Below, piece by piece: positions 1-8,959 of a stretch of DNA of 64,000 bases (the first letter of the stretch is position 1; the number at the start of each line of letters is the position of its first letter). A model generated the notes under the pieces. It had not been told where the DNA came from. It ran no database searches and was given only the letters and a program-made list of their open reading frames with translations. The stretch comes from Fusicatenibacter saccharivorans (GTDB lineage: Bacteria > Bacillota > Clostridia > Lachnospirales > Lachnospiraceae). The stretch covers positions 124,001 to 188,000 of the forward strand of contig NZ_JAQEGR010000004.1 in NCBI RefSeq assembly GCF_027667425.1. Direction: 5' to 3'. Both the position numbers and the translations under genes were made by a program.

Positions 1-1215
1 CTCGAAGATACGTATGCATTCTATGCAAAATACCTGTACGACATGGCAAAAGAGCAGAGCGTGCTCGGCGGAAAGGTGCCGCACGTGGTGCCGTCGTGCG
101 GCGTCGAGGATGCAGCGTGTGTCTGGGGCGATGCGGCGTGCATCATTCCGTGGAATCTGTATCTGTTTTACGGGGACAAGAGCATTCTGGAAGATCAGTT
201 TGTGAGCATGAAATCGTGGGTGGAGTACATCACGAAAGTGGATGGGGACAACCATGGCTGGCGATCTGTTTTCCACTTCGGCGACTGGCTGGCACTGGAC
301 AATCCGGTACAGGGCGCGGAGCAGGTCATGGGTGCAACGGACGAGGAGTTTATTGCAAACCTGTATTATGCGATCAGCGCAGGAATCGTGGCAAAAGCGG
401 CCGGTGTGCTGAGATACCACGAGGAGCAGGAGAAGTATCAGAAGCTGTCCGAGGAGCAGTTTGCTGTGGTACAGGAAGAATATTACAGCGCAACAGGCCG
501 CTGCTGCATCAAAACACAGACGGCGCTGCTGCTGACGCTGAAATACCATCTGTCAAAGAACGAAGAGCTGACAAAACGGCAGCTTCTGAAGCTGTTTGAG
601 CAGAGTAACCACAAACTGAAGACGGGATTTGTCGGAACACCATTGCTGAACAATGTGCTCACCGACAACGGCATGAATGATCTTGCCTACGAACTGTTGC
701 TGAACGAGGAATTTCCGGGTTGGCTTTATGAGGTTAAGCTTGGTGCAACTACCGTCTGGGAACGCTGGAATTCTCTTCTTGCGGACGGTACGATTTCCGG
801 CATCAGCATGAACAGTATGAACCATTATGCTTACGGCTCCATCCAGGAATGGATGTTCCGTCACGTTGCCGGCATCAACACGATGGAATCCCATCCGGGT
901 GCCAGGACCGTACAGTTTGCACCGACGCTGAACTGGGATTTGAGGTATGCAGAGGCAAAATATGATTCTGCATCGGGAATGTACAGCATTCGCTGGGAGC
1001 TTTCCGACAAAGAGCACGTGACCATCACCATGGATGTTCCGTTCGACTGTACCGCAGAGGCCATACTTCCAATGGTTGCCAAAAGTGAAAAAGAAGCGGT
1101 TGCAGAAGTGCTCGGATCAGAAGAAAACGGCAGATACCTGCTGGAGCCGGGACACTATGAGGTAAGCTATCAGCTTTCCGGTTGGAAAGAAAAAACGGCA
1201 GTATGTGTGGAATAA
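1..1215 (+). CDS. Alpha-L-rhamnosidase (GH78), C-terminal part, 5' truncated by window
   Basis: The frame is open from base 1, so the visible 404 residues are the C-terminal part of a larger protein. The internal ATG at 43 is not the real start. The visible part matches the end of the GH78 six-hairpin barrel (HGWRSVFHFGDWLALDNP, GATTVWERWNSL, MNHYAYGSIQEWMFRHVAGI), followed by a beta-sandwich tail. The family hydrolyses terminal alpha-L-rhamnose from plant polysaccharides and glycosides. No signal peptide can be judged because the N-terminus lies outside the window. There is no clear terminator before the next promoter. The family call is confident; the substrate is inferred. Confidence 0.85.
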   Translation, partial: LEDTYAFYAKYLYDMAKEQSVLGGKVPHVVPSCGVEDAACVWGDAACIIPWNLYLFYGDKSILEDQFVSMKSWVEYITKVDGDNHGWRSVFHFGDWLALDNPVQGAEQVMGATDEEFIANLYYAISAGIVAKAAGVLRYHEEQEKYQKLSEEQFAVVQEEYYSATGRCCIKTQTALLLTLKYHLSKNEELTKRQLLKLFEQSNHKLKTGFVGTPLLNNVLTDNGMNDLAYELLLNEEFPGWLYEVKLGATTVWERWNSLLADGTISGISMNSMNHYAYGSIQEWMFRHVAGINTMESHPGARTVQFAPTLNWDLRYAEAKYDSASGMYSIRWELSDKEHVTITMDVPFDCTAEAILPMVAKSEKEAVAEVLGSEENGRYLLEPGHYEVSYQLSGWKEKTAVCVE

Positions 1216-1352
1216 AACCGCAGTTTTTTTCAAAAAATAAGAAGCGAGGTGAACGCTGCAATTTTGCAATGGGACAAAATGAGAAAATTGTTCCAATTAT
1301 TATGAAAAGAATGTAAATAAAAACAAATAATTTGGAAAATATACAAATTCAT

Positions 1353-1381
1353 TTGTCTTATGAAAACGTTTATGGTACAAT
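1353..1381 (+). promoter_or_regulatory. Sigma-A promoter of the ATP synthase operon
   Basis: TTGTCT (1353-1358) and TACAAT (1376-1381) are 17 bp apart, about 80 bp before atpZ. The spacer contains a cre-like stretch (TGAAAACGTTTATG, 1361-1374) with two departures from consensus, so CcpA control is only a guess. The rest of the 1216-1463 gap shows nothing else. Confidence 0.7.
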
Positions 1382-1463
1382 CTGACTAAGCGGTTACAAA
1401 AATGGAAGACAGAACGCAGACCCGAAAGTCTGACAAAAAAGAGACGGCAGAAAGGGACAGGAT

Positions 1464-1748
1464 ATGAAGAAGTGGACGGGGATGATTACCAATCTCACAA
1501 TGTTGACACAATTCGGACTGTCCCTTGTGACGCCTCTTTTTCTTTGTCTGGCACTTTGCTGGTGGCTTTGCGACCGCTTTTCGGTTGGAACATGGATTTA
1601 TCTGATCGGCTTTTTCTTTGGGATCGGAGGCGGTGCCGTGACAGCCTGGAAATTCGGGCAGAGCGTTCTGCGGCATCAGAAACGCATCGAGACGGAGCCG
1701 GACGGAAAAAAGAAGAAAAAGCGGGTGTCTTTCAACCGACATATTTAG
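1464..1748 (+). CDS. atpZ: F0F1 ATPase accessory protein AtpZ
   Basis: This 94-residue protein has two predicted membrane helices (about 15-36 and 41-63), a small-residue motif GIGGGAVTAW in the second helix, and a basic tail (KKKKKR). That is the usual size and plan of AtpZ/AtpQ, the first gene of many Firmicutes atp operons, linked to assembly of the F0 sector or to Mg2+ handling. It follows the operon promoter directly, and atpI comes 104 bp later. Family membership rests on topology and position as much as on sequence, because these proteins diverge fast. Confidence 0.75.
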   Translation: MKKWTGMITNLTMLTQFGLSLVTPLFLCLALCWWLCDRFSVGTWIYLIGFFFGIGGGAVTAWKFGQSVLRHQKRIETEPDGKKKKKRVSFNRHI

Positions 1749-1852
1749 AACGTGTCTGAAAAAGTTTTCACAGTTGACGAAGATCAAGTGGCAGAGAAAA
1801 GATTTCAGACTGATTTTAAGGGGAAAATCCATTAGAAAGGAAACAAGGCGAT

Positions 1853-2275
1853 ATGAGCAATTTCGGAGACAAGGTCCAGCCGGCCGTAAAAAAGGAGACG
1901 AAAAATGTTGCCATCTATACTGTTGTCGGCGTGGTTGTGATGTGGGTCGGGTTTCTGATCCTGCACCTGATCTGGCCGGAAAAAATCCCATTTGACTATC
2001 GGGTGATCCTCGGGGGAATCGGAGGCGGTGCCGTTGCGGTGCTGAACTTTTTCCTGATGGGCATGGCAGTACAAAAAGCAGTGTCCGAGACAGACGAGGC
2101 GGGAGCAAAACGGCGGATGCAGGCAAGCTATTCGCAGAGAAACCTGATGCAGATGCTCTGGGCAATTCTGGCGATTGTGCTTCCATGCTTTCAGTTTGCC
2201 GCAGGAATCCTGCCGCTTTTAATTCCGGGAACGGCCATCAAGCTGAAGGGCATAAAAAACAGCATAAAGCGCTGA
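1853..2275 (+). CDS. atpI: ATP synthase subunit I (AtpI)
   Basis: A 140-residue membrane protein with about four hydrophobic segments (19-41, 49-73, 98-117, 117-130) and the GIGGGAVAVLNFFLMG pattern of the ATP_synt_I family. AtpI helps assemble the c-ring in the membrane. A good ribosome site (AAAGGAAACAAGG) lies just before the ATG. Its place between atpZ and atpB is the standard one. Assignment is by position, size and topology. Confidence 0.75.
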   Translation: MSNFGDKVQPAVKKETKNVAIYTVVGVVVMWVGFLILHLIWPEKIPFDYRVILGGIGGGAVAVLNFFLMGMAVQKAVSETDEAGAKRRMQASYSQRNLMQMLWAILAIVLPCFQFAAGILPLLIPGTAIKLKGIKNSIKR

Positions 2276-2319
2276 ACCTGATCTTTGGCGAAAGCCGCAA
2301 AGACGGGACGGCGTTTTGA

Positions 2320-2385
2320 AACCGAAACAGCGAAGCAGCGATTCGGTTATGAGCAAGCAGCGAAGCGGATTGTGAAGATCCGCTT
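2320..2385 (+). other. Two small hairpins in the atpI-atpB gap
   Basis: AACCGAA (2320-2326) pairs with TTCGGTT (2342-2348), and AAGCGGAT (2363-2370) with ATCCGCTT (2378-2385). Neither is followed directly by a T-run, so they are more likely mRNA processing or stability elements than terminators. The 166-bp gap is long for this otherwise tight operon. Confidence 0.4.
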
Positions 2386-2441
2386 TGACAAAAGGTTCAA
2401 ATTTTTTATTTTATCTCATACAGAGGAGGTGAGAAAAGAGA

Positions 2442-3203
2442 ATGGAGGTTGATATCTCCGGTGCAAAAGTCTTTTTTACGATCCCTATCGATTTCCCGCT
2501 GTTCGGGAAAATTCAGATCAGCGAAACGCTGGTGGTAAGCTGGATTGTAATGGCACTCATTACCGGACTTTGCATCTGGCTCACAAGAGATTTGAAGATA
2601 CGGAACATCTCCAAACGCCAGGCGGTGGCAGAAATGATTGTGGAAACCGCAAATAAATTCGTCATCGGCAACATGGGAGAAAAATTCCGGTATCTGATTC
2701 CTTTTGTGTCGGCGCTTTTCGCGACCAGCGTTGTCTCGAACCTGATCAGCCTGATCGGACTTCGAAGTCCGACAGCAGATCTTTCTACCGAGGCGGCCTG
2801 GGCTGTTGTGGTTTTCATCATGATCACCACACAGAAGATCAAAACCAACGGTTTTGGCGGATATCTGAAGGGCTTCACGACTCCGATTGCGGTTATGACA
2901 CCGTTTAACGTTTTGTCGGAGCTCGCAACGCCGATCAGTATGGCGTGCCGTCACTTTGGAAACATTCTTTCCGGCGTTGTCATCAATGCCCTGATCTACG
3001 GATCGCTGGCACTGGCAAGCGGAAAGCTGCTGGGACTGCTTCCCGGCGTGCTCGGAAGAACCCTTTCACAGATCCCGATTCTGGACGTCGGTGTCCCGGC
3101 TGTTCTGTCGGTCTATTTTGACTGGTTCTCCGGCGTGATGCAGGCCTTTATTTTCTGTATGCTGACTGTCATGTACATTGCGAATGCAGCAGAAGAAGGC
3201 TAA
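2442..3203 (+). CDS. atpB: ATP synthase F0 subunit a
   Basis: 253 residues with five to six membrane helices. The essential stator arginine is R170 in MACRHFGNILSG, equivalent to the R-x-x-G-N motif that faces the c-ring. The motif TTQKIKTNGFGGYLKGF before it and the long hydrophobic C-terminus are typical of Gram-positive AtpB. Subunit a forms the ion half-channels next to the rotor. The start has an AGGAGG site 8 bases upstream. Shorter than the E. coli protein but normal for Clostridia. Confidence 0.95.
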   Translation: MEVDISGAKVFFTIPIDFPLFGKIQISETLVVSWIVMALITGLCIWLTRDLKIRNISKRQAVAEMIVETANKFVIGNMGEKFRYLIPFVSALFATSVVSNLISLIGLRSPTADLSTEAAWAVVVFIMITTQKIKTNGFGGYLKGFTTPIAVMTPFNVLSELATPISMACRHFGNILSGVVINALIYGSLALASGKLLGLLPGVLGRTLSQIPILDVGVPAVLSVYFDWFSGVMQAFIFCMLTVMYIANAAEEG

Positions 3204-3253
3204 AGAGATTAAAAAATGAGGTTTACAAAAAGAAAATACAGGAGGAAAACAAG

Positions 3254-3532
3254 ATGGATTTTCAGATTTTAGCAAAAGGTATCGCTCTCGCAGGATGCGC
3301 AATCGGCGCAGGATGCTCCCTGATCGCAGGTATCGGACCTGGTATCGGTGAAGGTAACGCCGTAGCAAAGGCACTTGAGGCAATCGGACGTCAGCCGGAA
3401 TGCAAAGGTGATGTAACAAGTACGATGCTTCTTGGCTGTGCGATCGCAGAGACCACAGGTATTTACGGTTTCGTAACCGGCCTGCTTCTGATCTTCGTAG
3501 CACCGGGAATGTTCATGAACTTCCTGAAATAG
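3254..3532 (+). CDS. atpE: ATP synthase F0 subunit c, probable Na+-binding type
   Basis: A 92-residue two-helix hairpin that forms the rotor ring. The ion carboxylate is E66 in AIAETTGIYG. It is followed by T67, T68 and Y71, the hydroxyl pattern of sodium-type c subunits. Helix 1 carries a second acid, E33, in GPGIGEGNA, where Ilyobacter has Gln. E33 plus E66 matches the two-carboxylate motif described for the Na+-dependent Fusobacterium c-ring. The conserved polar loop is RQPECKGD. Na+ coupling is therefore inferred, not shown. Ribosome site AGGAGGAAAACAAG. Confidence 0.95.
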   Translation: MDFQILAKGIALAGCAIGAGCSLIAGIGPGIGEGNAVAKALEAIGRQPECKGDVTSTMLLGCAIAETTGIYGFVTGLLLIFVAPGMFMNFLK

Positions 3533-3569
3533 TTGCAAGGAGTAAATGATTGCTAGGAGGAAAGAAACT

Positions 3570-4073
3570 ATGCAGGTTCAGGAACTGGTAGGAATTGTCC
3601 CCTGGACTTTTATCGCACAGATCTGCAACCTCTTCATCCAGATGTATCTGATCAAACGGTTCCTTTTCAAACCGATCAATGAGATGCTGGAAAAACGGCG
3701 TGCGGCAGCCGATGCGGAGATCACAGACGCAGAGGCGGCAAAAAAAGAAGCCAACGCCATCAAAGAGGAATATGAGCAGAATATGCAGGAGGCCAAGGCA
3801 AAGGCCAACGAGATTCTCGAAAGCGCCAGAAAGACAGCAACGCTGCAGAGCGAGAAAATCGTAAAAGAGGCTTCCGAACAGGCGGCTGCCCTGAAAAACA
3901 AGGCAGAAAAAGAGATTGCCCAGGAGAAAAAGAAAGCGGTCAATGAAGTCAAAGGCGAGATCGGCGGCATTGCCATGGATATTGCCGGAAAGGTCATTGA
4001 ACGTGAGATTAATGAAAAAGACCATGAGAAGCTGATAGATGAATTTATATCGAATGTAGGTGAAGCATCATGA
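3570..4073 (+). CDS. atpF: ATP synthase F0 subunit b
   Basis: 167 residues: one N-terminal membrane helix (VPWTFIAQICNLFIQMYLI), then a long charged, alanine-rich coiled coil forming the peripheral stalk. An in-frame ATG at 3546 exists, but the ATG at 3570 follows AGGAGGAAAGAAACT at proper spacing, and the shorter protein matches the family. The stop overlaps the atpH start by 4 bp (ATGA), which suggests translational coupling. Confidence 0.92.
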   Translation: MQVQELVGIVPWTFIAQICNLFIQMYLIKRFLFKPINEMLEKRRAAADAEITDAEAAKKEANAIKEEYEQNMQEAKAKANEILESARKTATLQSEKIVKEASEQAAALKNKAEKEIAQEKKKAVNEVKGEIGGIAMDIAGKVIEREINEKDHEKLIDEFISNVGEAS

Positions 4074-4609
4074 CAGAAACTGCCAGAGTATACGGTGGGA
4101 GCCTGTATGAGCTGGCCCAGGAGGAGCATCTCGAAGAGGAAATCCTTTCCGAGATGAAGGAGATCCGAGCTCTGTTCCGGGAAAACCCGGAGTATCCGCG
4201 CCTTTTATCGGAGCCTTCGATTCCGCGAAAAGAGCGGATCGGGCTGATCGACGCGGCATTTGGCAGCCAGGCGGAACCGTATTTGGTCAATTTTATCAAA
4301 CTGCTGTGTGAAAAAAATCTTCTCCGTGAATTCGGCGGATGCCAGGAAGCATTTCAGCGCAGATACTACGCAGCCCACAACATTGCCGAGGCAGTTGTGA
4401 CGAGCGCAGCATCCCTGTCGAAGGAACAGGAAGAGCTTCTGAAGAAAAAACTGGAAACGATGAGTGGAAAAACGGTCGTGATAGAACTGAAAACCGATCC
4501 GTCCGTTCTGGCGGGTGTCCGCGTAGAACTCGACGGAAAGCTGTTTGACGGAACCGTAAAGGGACGTTTGGCCGAGCTTTCCAGAAGAATCAGCAATACA
4601 GTGGTGTAG
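4070..4609 (+). CDS. atpH: ATP synthase F1 subunit delta
   Basis: 179 residues, the usual delta/OSCP length. The N-terminal helical bundle (ARVYGGSLYELAQEE) binds the alpha subunits. The C-terminal part has the conserved DPSVLAGVRVELDGKLFDGTVKGRL, which contacts subunit b. Delta ties F1 to the peripheral stalk. It overlaps atpF by 4 bp, and atpA begins 9 bp after its stop. Confidence 0.93.
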   Translation: MTETARVYGGSLYELAQEEHLEEEILSEMKEIRALFRENPEYPRLLSEPSIPRKERIGLIDAAFGSQAEPYLVNFIKLLCEKNLLREFGGCQEAFQRRYYAAHNIAEAVVTSAASLSKEQEELLKKKLETMSGKTVVIELKTDPSVLAGVRVELDGKLFDGTVKGRLAELSRRISNTVV

Positions 4610-4618
4610 GAGGAAAAC

Positions 4619-6148
4619 ATGCAACTGAAACCAGAAGAAATATCCAAGGTCATCCGCAGCCAGATCAAATATTATGAAAATGCGATCCGGCAGGATGAGA
4701 CAGGCACCGTTCTGATGGTCGGAGACGGAATCGCAAGAGCCAGCGGTCTTTCGAACTGCATGGCAGGCGAGCTGCTGGAATTTGAGGATGGAAGCTATGG
4801 AATGGCACAGAACCTCGAGGAAAACAGCGTATCTGTCGTTTTATTCGGTTCCGGCGAGAACATCAGCGAGGGACAGCTTGTAAAAAGAACGGGAAAGGTC
4901 GTTTCGGTTCCGGTCGGAGAAGGCATGATCGGACGCGTTGTCAACGCGCTCGGCCAGCCAATCGACGGCGCAGGCCCGATTACGGCAGCAGAGTACCGTC
5001 CGATTGAAAGCCCGGCACCGGGCATCTGTGAGAGAAAAGGTGTTAATCAGCCGCTGCAGACCGGTATTAAAGCGATCGATTCCATGGTTCCGATCGGAAG
5101 AGGTCAGCGAGAGCTGATCATCGGAGACCGTCAGACCGGAAAGACAACGATTGCAACCGATACCATTCTGAACCAGAAAGGCAAGGATGTGATCTGTATC
5201 TACGTTGCCATCGGACAGAAACGTTCGACAGTAGCGTCCTTAGTAGAAAATCTTGAGAAGAACGGCGCAATGGCGTACACCATCGTCGTGGCAGCGACGG
5301 CATCCGAAGCGAGCCCGCTGCAGTATATCGTACCGTATTCCGGCTGTGCCATGGGCGAGTACTTTATGTATCAGGGAAAAGATGTGCTGATCATTTATGA
5401 TGACTTAAGTAAGCACGCGGTTGCATACCGTGCACTCTCCCTGCTGATCCGCCGTCCGCCGGGACGTGAGGCTTATCCGGGAGATGTTTTCTATCTCCAT
5501 TCCAGACTTCTGGAGCGTGCCGCAAAGCTGGACGATGAACACGGCGGCGGATCCATGACGGCCCTGCCGATCATTGAGACCCAGGCAGGCGATATTTCCG
5601 CCTATATTCCGACGAATGTCATCTCCATCACAGACGGACAGATTTTCCTTGAGACAGAGCTGTTCCACTCGGGCGTTATGCCGGCGGTAAACCCTGGCGT
5701 ATCCGTATCCCGTGTCGGTGGAAATGCGCAGATTAAGGCGATGAAGAAGGTAGCCGGAACTCTGAAACTGATCTATTCCCAGTACCGCGAGCTGGCAAGT
5801 TTTGCACAGTTCGGATCCGATCTGGATGCCGATACAAAGGCGCGTCTGGAGCAGGGTGTGCGTATCGTGGAAGTATTAAAACAGAACCAGAATGCACCGG
5901 TTCCGGTAGAAAAACAGGTGGCCATTCTTTATGCGGTAACGAAAGGAATTCTGTCAAAGGTTGCAGCTGAGGATGTCCGCGCCTATGAGGACGGACTGTA
6001 TACCTGGCTTGATACCGATGCAGAGGGTGCTGCCGTGATGCAGGAGATTTCCGCAACCGGAAAACTCGAGGCAGATACCGAAGAGAAGCTGAAAAGTGCG
6101 CTCGAATCGTACACCGAAAACTTTATCAATACAAGACCTGCAAAATAA
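4619..6148 (+). CDS. atpA: ATP synthase F1 subunit alpha
   Basis: 509 residues, full length. The Walker A motif GDRQTGKT is at 169-176. Also visible are the alpha-specific SYGMAQNLE segment near 59-67 and the SGVMPAVNPGVSVSRVGG signature further on. Alpha subunits carry the non-catalytic nucleotide sites of the alpha3beta3 head. Ribosome site TAGGAGGAAAAC precedes the ATG. Nothing unusual. Confidence 0.97.
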   Translation: MQLKPEEISKVIRSQIKYYENAIRQDETGTVLMVGDGIARASGLSNCMAGELLEFEDGSYGMAQNLEENSVSVVLFGSGENISEGQLVKRTGKVVSVPVGEGMIGRVVNALGQPIDGAGPITAAEYRPIESPAPGICERKGVNQPLQTGIKAIDSMVPIGRGQRELIIGDRQTGKTTIATDTILNQKGKDVICIYVAIGQKRSTVASLVENLEKNGAMAYTIVVAATASEASPLQYIVPYSGCAMGEYFMYQGKDVLIIYDDLSKHAVAYRALSLLIRRPPGREAYPGDVFYLHSRLLERAAKLDDEHGGGSMTALPIIETQAGDISAYIPTNVISITDGQIFLETELFHSGVMPAVNPGVSVSRVGGNAQIKAMKKVAGTLKLIYSQYRELASFAQFGSDLDADTKARLEQGVRIVEVLKQNQNAPVPVEKQVAILYAVTKGILSKVAAEDVRAYEDGLYTWLDTDAEGAAVMQEISATGKLEADTEEKLKSALESYTENFINTRPAK

Positions 6149-6166
6149 GGAAAGAAGGAGGAGCCT

Positions 6167-7033
6167 ATGGCTGCAAACATGAAAGCCGTAAAGCTGCGGA
6201 TCAAAAGTGTCGAAAGCACGATGCAGATTACCAAGGCGATGGAACTTGTAGCGTCCTCCAAGCTGCGAAAAGCGAAGGAGCGGGCTGATACCTGCCGTCC
6301 GTATTTTCAGGAGCTGTACCGCACTTTGCAGGATATTGCAAAAGGAAACACGGAATTTTATTCCATTTATGCAAAAGAGGCAAAAAACGAGAAATGCTGC
6401 TACGTGCTGGTTGCCGGAGACCGCGGCCTTGCGGGCGGATACAACGCGAATCTGTTCCGATGCTTTGAGGCAGATGCCAAAGGAAAAGAGATCTGTGTGG
6501 TTCCGGTCGGCAAAAAGGCAGTGGAGTATGCAAAATCCCGGAAGCTGGACATTCTGACGGACAGCTTTGCCGAGATCGCAAATCTTTCTGTGGCAGACAG
6601 CTTTGAGATCGCGCGCGCACTGTGCCGTGAGTTCCGGAAAGGGACCTTCGGACATGTGGAGCTTTGTTACACAAAATTCGTGTCGATGCTGTCGCAGATG
6701 CCGGTTTCCGTGCCGATCCTGCCTCTGATTGACATTGCAAAAGAGGACGGAGAGGATCCGGAAGCGAAAAAAATCCGGAATCTGATCCTGTATGAGCCAA
6801 ACGGTGTCGAGGTATTCGAAGCGATTGTGCCGGAATACTTAGGCGGCCTGATCTACGGCGGTATCTGTGAGAGTGTGGCAAGTGAGCTTGCGGCACGCCG
6901 TACCGCAATGGAGGCGGCAACGGGAAATGCAGAGGAGATGATTGAACAGCTCAATCTGTATTACAACCGTGCCCGTCAGGCAAGCATTACGCAGGAGATC
7001 ACGGAGATTGTCGGCGGTGCGGAAGGCGTGTAA
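6167..7033 (+). CDS. atpG: ATP synthase F1 subunit gamma
   Basis: 288 residues, full length. The N-terminal coiled-coil helix carries KLRIKSVESTMQITKAMELVASSKL, and the C-terminal helix NLYYNRARQASITQEITEIVGGAE. Together they form the central shaft. The Rossmann-like middle includes VLVAGDRGLAGGYNANLF. Gamma rotates within the head and couples ion flow to ATP synthesis. It lies 18 bp after atpA and 35 bp before atpD. Confidence 0.96.
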   Translation: MAANMKAVKLRIKSVESTMQITKAMELVASSKLRKAKERADTCRPYFQELYRTLQDIAKGNTEFYSIYAKEAKNEKCCYVLVAGDRGLAGGYNANLFRCFEADAKGKEICVVPVGKKAVEYAKSRKLDILTDSFAEIANLSVADSFEIARALCREFRKGTFGHVELCYTKFVSMLSQMPVSVPILPLIDIAKEDGEDPEAKKIRNLILYEPNGVEVFEAIVPEYLGGLIYGGICESVASELAARRTAMEAATGNAEEMIEQLNLYYNRARQASITQEITEIVGGAEGV

Positions 7034-7068
7034 GAGTGGAAACAAGAAAAGTGAGGAGAAGTCGTTAA

Positions 7069-8469
7069 ATGAGTGAAAAACACATTGGCGAGGTTGTGCA
7101 GGTAACGGGTCCTGTTCTGGACATCCGTTTTCCGGAAGGAGAGCTGCCGGCACTTCTGAATGCCATCGAGATAGACAACCACGGCGAGAAGCTGGTTGTG
7201 GAAGTGGCGCAGCAGACGGGCGACAACATGGTCCGCTGCATTGCCATGAAGTCCACAGACGGACTTGTCCGCGGAACAAAAGCAGTTGACACGGGCGGCC
7301 CGATCGCCGTTCCGGTCGGAGAGGAGTGCTTAGGCCGCGTGTTCAACCTGCTCGGTGAGACCGTAGACAATAAGCCGGCACCGGAAACAGCAGAAAAATG
7401 GCCGATCCACCGCGATCCGCCGTCCTATGAGGAACAGGTTCCGGCAACGGAGATCCTCGAAACCGGAATCAAGGTCGTTGACCTGATCTGCCCGTATGCC
7501 AAGGGCGGAAAAATCGGTCTGTTCGGCGGTGCCGGCGTTGGAAAAACAGTCCTTATCATGGAGCTGATCCACAACGTGGCAACGGCGCACGGCGGACTTT
7601 CCGTTTTCACCGGTGTCGGAGAGCGTACCCGTGAAGGAAATGACCTTTACAACGAGATGAAAGAGAGCGGTGTTATCGATAAAACAGCACTGGTCTATGG
7701 ACAGATGAACGAGCCGCCGGGAGCGCGTATGCGTGTCGGACTTTCCGGCCTTACCATGGCAGAATACTTCCGTGATGTGAAAAATCAGGATGTGCTGCTG
7801 TTCATCGATAATATTTTCCGATTTACGCAGGCAGGTTCCGAGGTTTCGGCTCTGCTTGGCCGTATGCCGTCCGCAGTAGGATACCAGCCGACGCTGGCAA
7901 CCGAGATGGGCGCACTGCAGGAGCGTATTACTTCCACAAGAAAGGGATCCATCACATCGGTACAGGCTGTTTACGTGCCGGCCGATGACCTGACCGACCC
8001 GGCTCCGGCAACAACGTTTACCCATCTGGATGCCACGACGGTACTTTCCCGTGAAATCTCCAGCCAGGGTATTTACCCGGCTGTTGATCCGCTCGATTCT
8101 ACCAGCCGTATCCTGACACCGGAAATCGTAGGCCATGAGCACTATGAGGTAGCACGTGCCGTACAGCAGGTGCTGCAGAGATACAAAGAGCTGCAGGATA
8201 TCATCGCCATCATGGGTATGGATGAACTGTCCGAGGAGGATAAGCTGACGGTCAGCCGTGCCCGTAAGGTACAGCGTTTCCTGTCCCAGAGCTTCTCGGT
8301 AGCGGAGCAGTTTACCGGTATGGAAGGAAAATATGTGCCGTTAAAAGAAACTCTGCGCGGATTCCGCATGATCCTTGACGGCGAGTGCGACGATCTTCCG
8401 GAGAGCTGCTTCCTGTTTGCAGGTACCATCGACGAGGTATTTGAAAAAGCAAAAGCACTGAATCAGTAA
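7069..8469 (+). CDS. atpD: ATP synthase F1 subunit beta (catalytic)
   Basis: 466 residues, full length. Walker A GGAGVGKT at 153-160, the GERTREGNDLY segment with the catalytic glutamate, and the DELSEED loop near 380, which transmits torque. Beta holds the three catalytic nucleotide sites. The ribosome site is GAGGAGAAGTCGTTAA. Sequence and spacing are ordinary for Clostridia. Confidence 0.97.
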   Translation: MSEKHIGEVVQVTGPVLDIRFPEGELPALLNAIEIDNHGEKLVVEVAQQTGDNMVRCIAMKSTDGLVRGTKAVDTGGPIAVPVGEECLGRVFNLLGETVDNKPAPETAEKWPIHRDPPSYEEQVPATEILETGIKVVDLICPYAKGGKIGLFGGAGVGKTVLIMELIHNVATAHGGLSVFTGVGERTREGNDLYNEMKESGVIDKTALVYGQMNEPPGARMRVGLSGLTMAEYFRDVKNQDVLLFIDNIFRFTQAGSEVSALLGRMPSAVGYQPTLATEMGALQERITSTRKGSITSVQAVYVPADDLTDPAPATTFTHLDATTVLSREISSQGIYPAVDPLDSTSRILTPEIVGHEHYEVARAVQQVLQRYKELQDIIAIMGMDELSEEDKLTVSRARKVQRFLSQSFSVAEQFTGMEGKYVPLKETLRGFRMILDGECDDLPESCFLFAGTIDEVFEKAKALNQ

Positions 8470-8483
8470 AGGAGGAATGACGT

Positions 8484-8885
8484 ATGAGTACATTTCCTTT
8501 ACGTGTCGGCACGCCGGACGGACTTCTCTATGAGGGTGACGTAGCGCGCGTTGTCTGCAGAACCATCAGCGGCGACCTGGCAATTCTGCCTGGGCACTGC
8601 AATTACTGCACTGCACTCGGTATGGGCGAGGCGCATATTGTGCTGGAGGACGGAACGAGAAGAAATGCCGCCTGCATCGGCGGAATGCTTTCCATGATGA
8701 ACGGGGTCTGCCGTGTCCTGGCAACGACCTGGGAGTGGGAAGAGGATATTGATGCAGAGCGCGCCGAGGCTGCCAAACACAGGGCCGAGCAGGCGCTGGC
8801 AAACGGCGGTCTGACGGACAAAGAATACCGTATTGCCGAAGCCAAGCTGCAGCGTGCGCTGGTGCGGTTGAGTGTAAAAGAATAA
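8484..8885 (+). CDS. atpC: ATP synthase F1 subunit epsilon
   Basis: 133 residues with the N-terminal beta-barrel (FPLRVGTPDGLLYEGDVARVV, ISGDLAILPGH) and a C-terminal two-helix region that can inhibit ATP hydrolysis. It sits on the central stalk and closes the operon. A strong terminator follows its stop within 20 bp. Confidence 0.94.
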   Translation: MSTFPLRVGTPDGLLYEGDVARVVCRTISGDLAILPGHCNYCTALGMGEAHIVLEDGTRRNAACIGGMLSMMNGVCRVLATTWEWEEDIDAERAEAAKHRAEQALANGGLTDKEYRIAEAKLQRALVRLSVKE

Positions 8886-8898
8886 AAAAACAAAAAAA

Positions 8899-8942
8899 GC
8901 CTTCGACGAATCTGGGAAAATCCGATCGTCGAAGACTTTTTT
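8899..8942. terminator. Bidirectional intrinsic terminator after atpC
   Basis: CTTCGACGA (8901-8909) pairs with TCGTCGAAG (8926-8934). A T-run follows on the plus strand and an A-run (T-run on minus) precedes it. It can end both the atp operon and the convergent transporter gene at 8960. Confidence 0.85.
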
Positions 8943-8959
8943 TATTTTAAGGGTGCTTT

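Noticed and set aside
1361..1374. cre (CcpA) site in the atp promoter
   Set aside because: TGAAAACGTTTATG departs from the consensus at the 3' end; it is too weak to list as a site without binding data.
1386..2186. 266-codon minus-strand frame opposite atpZ/atpI
   Set aside because: A shadow of the atp genes. Composition is Ser/Pro/Arg-rich without motifs, and the plus-strand genes are clear.
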